DNA of 7,154 bases from Spirochaetaceae bacterium (GTDB taxonomy: Bacteria; Spirochaetota; Spirochaetia; Treponematales; Breznakiellaceae). The stretch covers positions 1 to 7,154 of the forward strand of contig JAITRV010000126.1 in the NCBI GenBank assembly GCA_031288215.1, read 5' to 3'. The position numbers and the translations under genes were made by a program. This document shows, piece by piece, positions 6,132 through 7,154 of the stretch; the first letter of the stretch is position 1, and every line of letters starts with the position of its first letter. The notes under the pieces were generated by a model. The model ran no database searches and was not told the origin of the DNA. It was given only the letters and a program-made list of their open reading frames with translations.

Positions 6132-7154
6132 CTATGAAAGGGGAACGCCCCTCGGCGTTTGTTCGTGTGTGCCGCTTGAGGGCAGGGCCGTTTCCTCATC
6201 CAGCAGGGCTTCCTGTTCCAGCCTCACGCGCTTGTCGATGAGGTAATTGATGCAGGGAAGGCAGTCGGCAAGTTCTTTGACCGCCCTCAGGGTTCGCAGC
6301 TTCTCGGCGTAGGCCGCGCTTACCGGAAGGGTCAGGGCGGCGTATGCGGCCAGCTCCCCCTCGTCCATGCGGTAGGGCCGCACGTCCTCCCTGATTTCCC
6401 GCCGCAGCCGGGCGAGCATGGAAAAGCCGCCGTAGTCGATGTCCCCCCAATGGTACCAGGGAGCGGCCGCCGGCATGGCCCGGGCCAGGGCCCGGAAGAA
6501 GGCGCCCCGGGAAGGGCTGAACTGTCCGCCGTGATACACCACCAGTTCCCCGCCGCCGGGATTCCGGCGGATGTAGCTGATGTAATTCGCCTTGTTTTCT
6601 ATCGAAAGCAGGCGGGCAAGGGTGGGGGGAAGTTCCAGCGCGCCCCGGGCGATATCCGGGGCGCTCAGGGACGCGCCGTGCATGAGGGGGGAAAAGTCAA
6701 CCCTTCCGGCGGCATCCCGGGCGCCGCCGTCAAAGCGTATGGAAAGGGGGCCCCGGAATTCAAAGCCCTCGGGGTAGCGGACGATGCCGGCAAAGGCGAG
6801 GAGCTGATCGTCGGGGAGCGCCTCCTCCGCGTCCGCTTCGCAGTCGGAATAGCGCCGGATGATGTCGATCAGGCGTTTCTTCACCGAGGCCTCAAAGGTC
6901 TTTGAATTGCCGAAACAGCGGATCGAAAAAACCCGTTCCAGCACTTCGGCCTTTTCCGCCTGCTCATCGATGAACCGCAGGGCCCGAAAGAGCTGCTCCC
7001 GTTCCCCGTTTTCCGCGGGAAGCCTGGCCGGGGGGGCACGGCGGTGGGCGAGGGTCTCCTGACAGTCCTCCAGGAAACGGCGTATCCAGGGGCTTTTTAC
7101 GGCGGCCAGCAGTTCCGTAATTTCCAGGCCGATTTCGGCGGCCAGGGTGTTCTT
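6132..7154 (-). CDS. DUF2220 / JetD-like TOPRIM protein (Wadjet nuclease family), 5' end missing
   Basis: The frame is open to the right edge, so the start is outside the window; 340 residues remain, numbered here from the edge. It resembles the C-terminal (DUF2220) part of JetD, the TOPRIM nuclease of the Wadjet SMC-type plasmid-defence complex. Visible signatures are FGNSKTFE in the arm before the catalytic domain; SIENKANY with Glu186; WGDIDYGGF with Asp238 and Asp240, giving the Glu plus DxD acidic set of TOPRIM folds; and LEQE (312-315) near the C-terminus. No membrane segment is seen. In Wadjet operons jetD is usually last, after jetA, jetB and jetC; here the gene downstream is msrAB, so any jetC would lie right of base 7154. 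Many genomes also seem to carry solitary DUF2220 genes of unknown role, and this may be one. A GTG at 6944 is internal, not the real start. Family fairly sure, function not. Confidence -1.
   Translation of the reverse strand, partial: KNTLAAEIGLEITELLAAVKSPWIRRFLEDCQETLAHRRAPPARLPAENGEREQLFRALRFIDEQAEKAEVLERVFSIRCFGNSKTFEASVKKRLIDIIRRYSDCEADAEEALPDDQLLAFAGIVRYPEGFEFRGPLSIRFDGGARDAAGRVDFSPLMHGASLSAPDIARGALELPPTLARLLSIENKANYISYIRRNPGGGELVVYHGGQFSPSRGAFFRALARAMPAAAPWYHWGDIDYGGFSMLARLRREIREDVRPYRMDEGELAAYAALTLPVSAAYAEKLRTLRAVKELADCLPCINYLIDKRVRLEQEALLDEETALPSSGTHEQTPRGVPLS

Noticed and set aside
6553..6570. 7-base inverted repeat CCGCCGG / CCGGCGG
   Set aside because: It encodes an ordinary stretch (RRNPGGG region) of the JetD-like protein; short GC-only repeats are expected by chance here.
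6132..6944. Start of the JetD-like gene at the GTG of 6944
   Set aside because: The frame continues without a stop to the right edge and the upstream residues fit the family arm, so the true start is outside the window.

Overview
The window is dense protein-coding DNA with only short gaps. It is GC-rich, with strong G/C preference at third codon positions. There are two convergent blocks: three plus-strand genes (1-5061) and two minus-strand genes (7154-5093). No RNA gene, insertion sequence, CRISPR array or intergenic stretch over 40 bases is visible. The gene content (chemosensory kinase tied to a cyclase, a fused MsrA-MsrB, a DUF2220 protein) would fit a GC-rich spirochaete of the Treponema group. 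That is an impression from protein style, not proof; other Gram-negative-type bacteria with chemosensory systems cannot be excluded.

Block 1 (plus) looks like one complete signalling line. The 3' end of a methyl-accepting chemotaxis protein (1-861) is followed after 11 bases by a hybrid CheA kinase (873-3209) with HPt, dimerisation, ATPase, CheW-like and C-terminal receiver domains. Its end overlaps by 38 bases the start of a receiver-GAF-class III nucleotide cyclase (3172-5061). All key residues of kinase, receivers and cyclase are intact. The simplest reading is receptor to CheA to phosphorylated receiver to control of cAMP synthesis. This would be a chemosensory pathway with a second-messenger output instead of, or beside, a flagellar output. 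CheW, CheR and CheB are not in the window.

Block 2 (minus) starts beyond the right edge with a DUF2220 / JetD-like protein (7154-6132, start missing). It carries a TOPRIM-type acidic triad like that of the Wadjet plasmid-defence nuclease JetD. After 34 bases comes a bifunctional methionine sulfoxide reductase MsrAB (6097-5093). Whether the JetD-like gene belongs to a jetABCD operon or is a solitary relative depends on sequence to the right of the window.

The two blocks meet tail to tail in a 31-base gap (5062-5092) with no convincing terminator. The most interesting items are the chemosensory-cyclase cassette, the altered receptor tip that may mark a private kinase partner, and the JetD-like gene.
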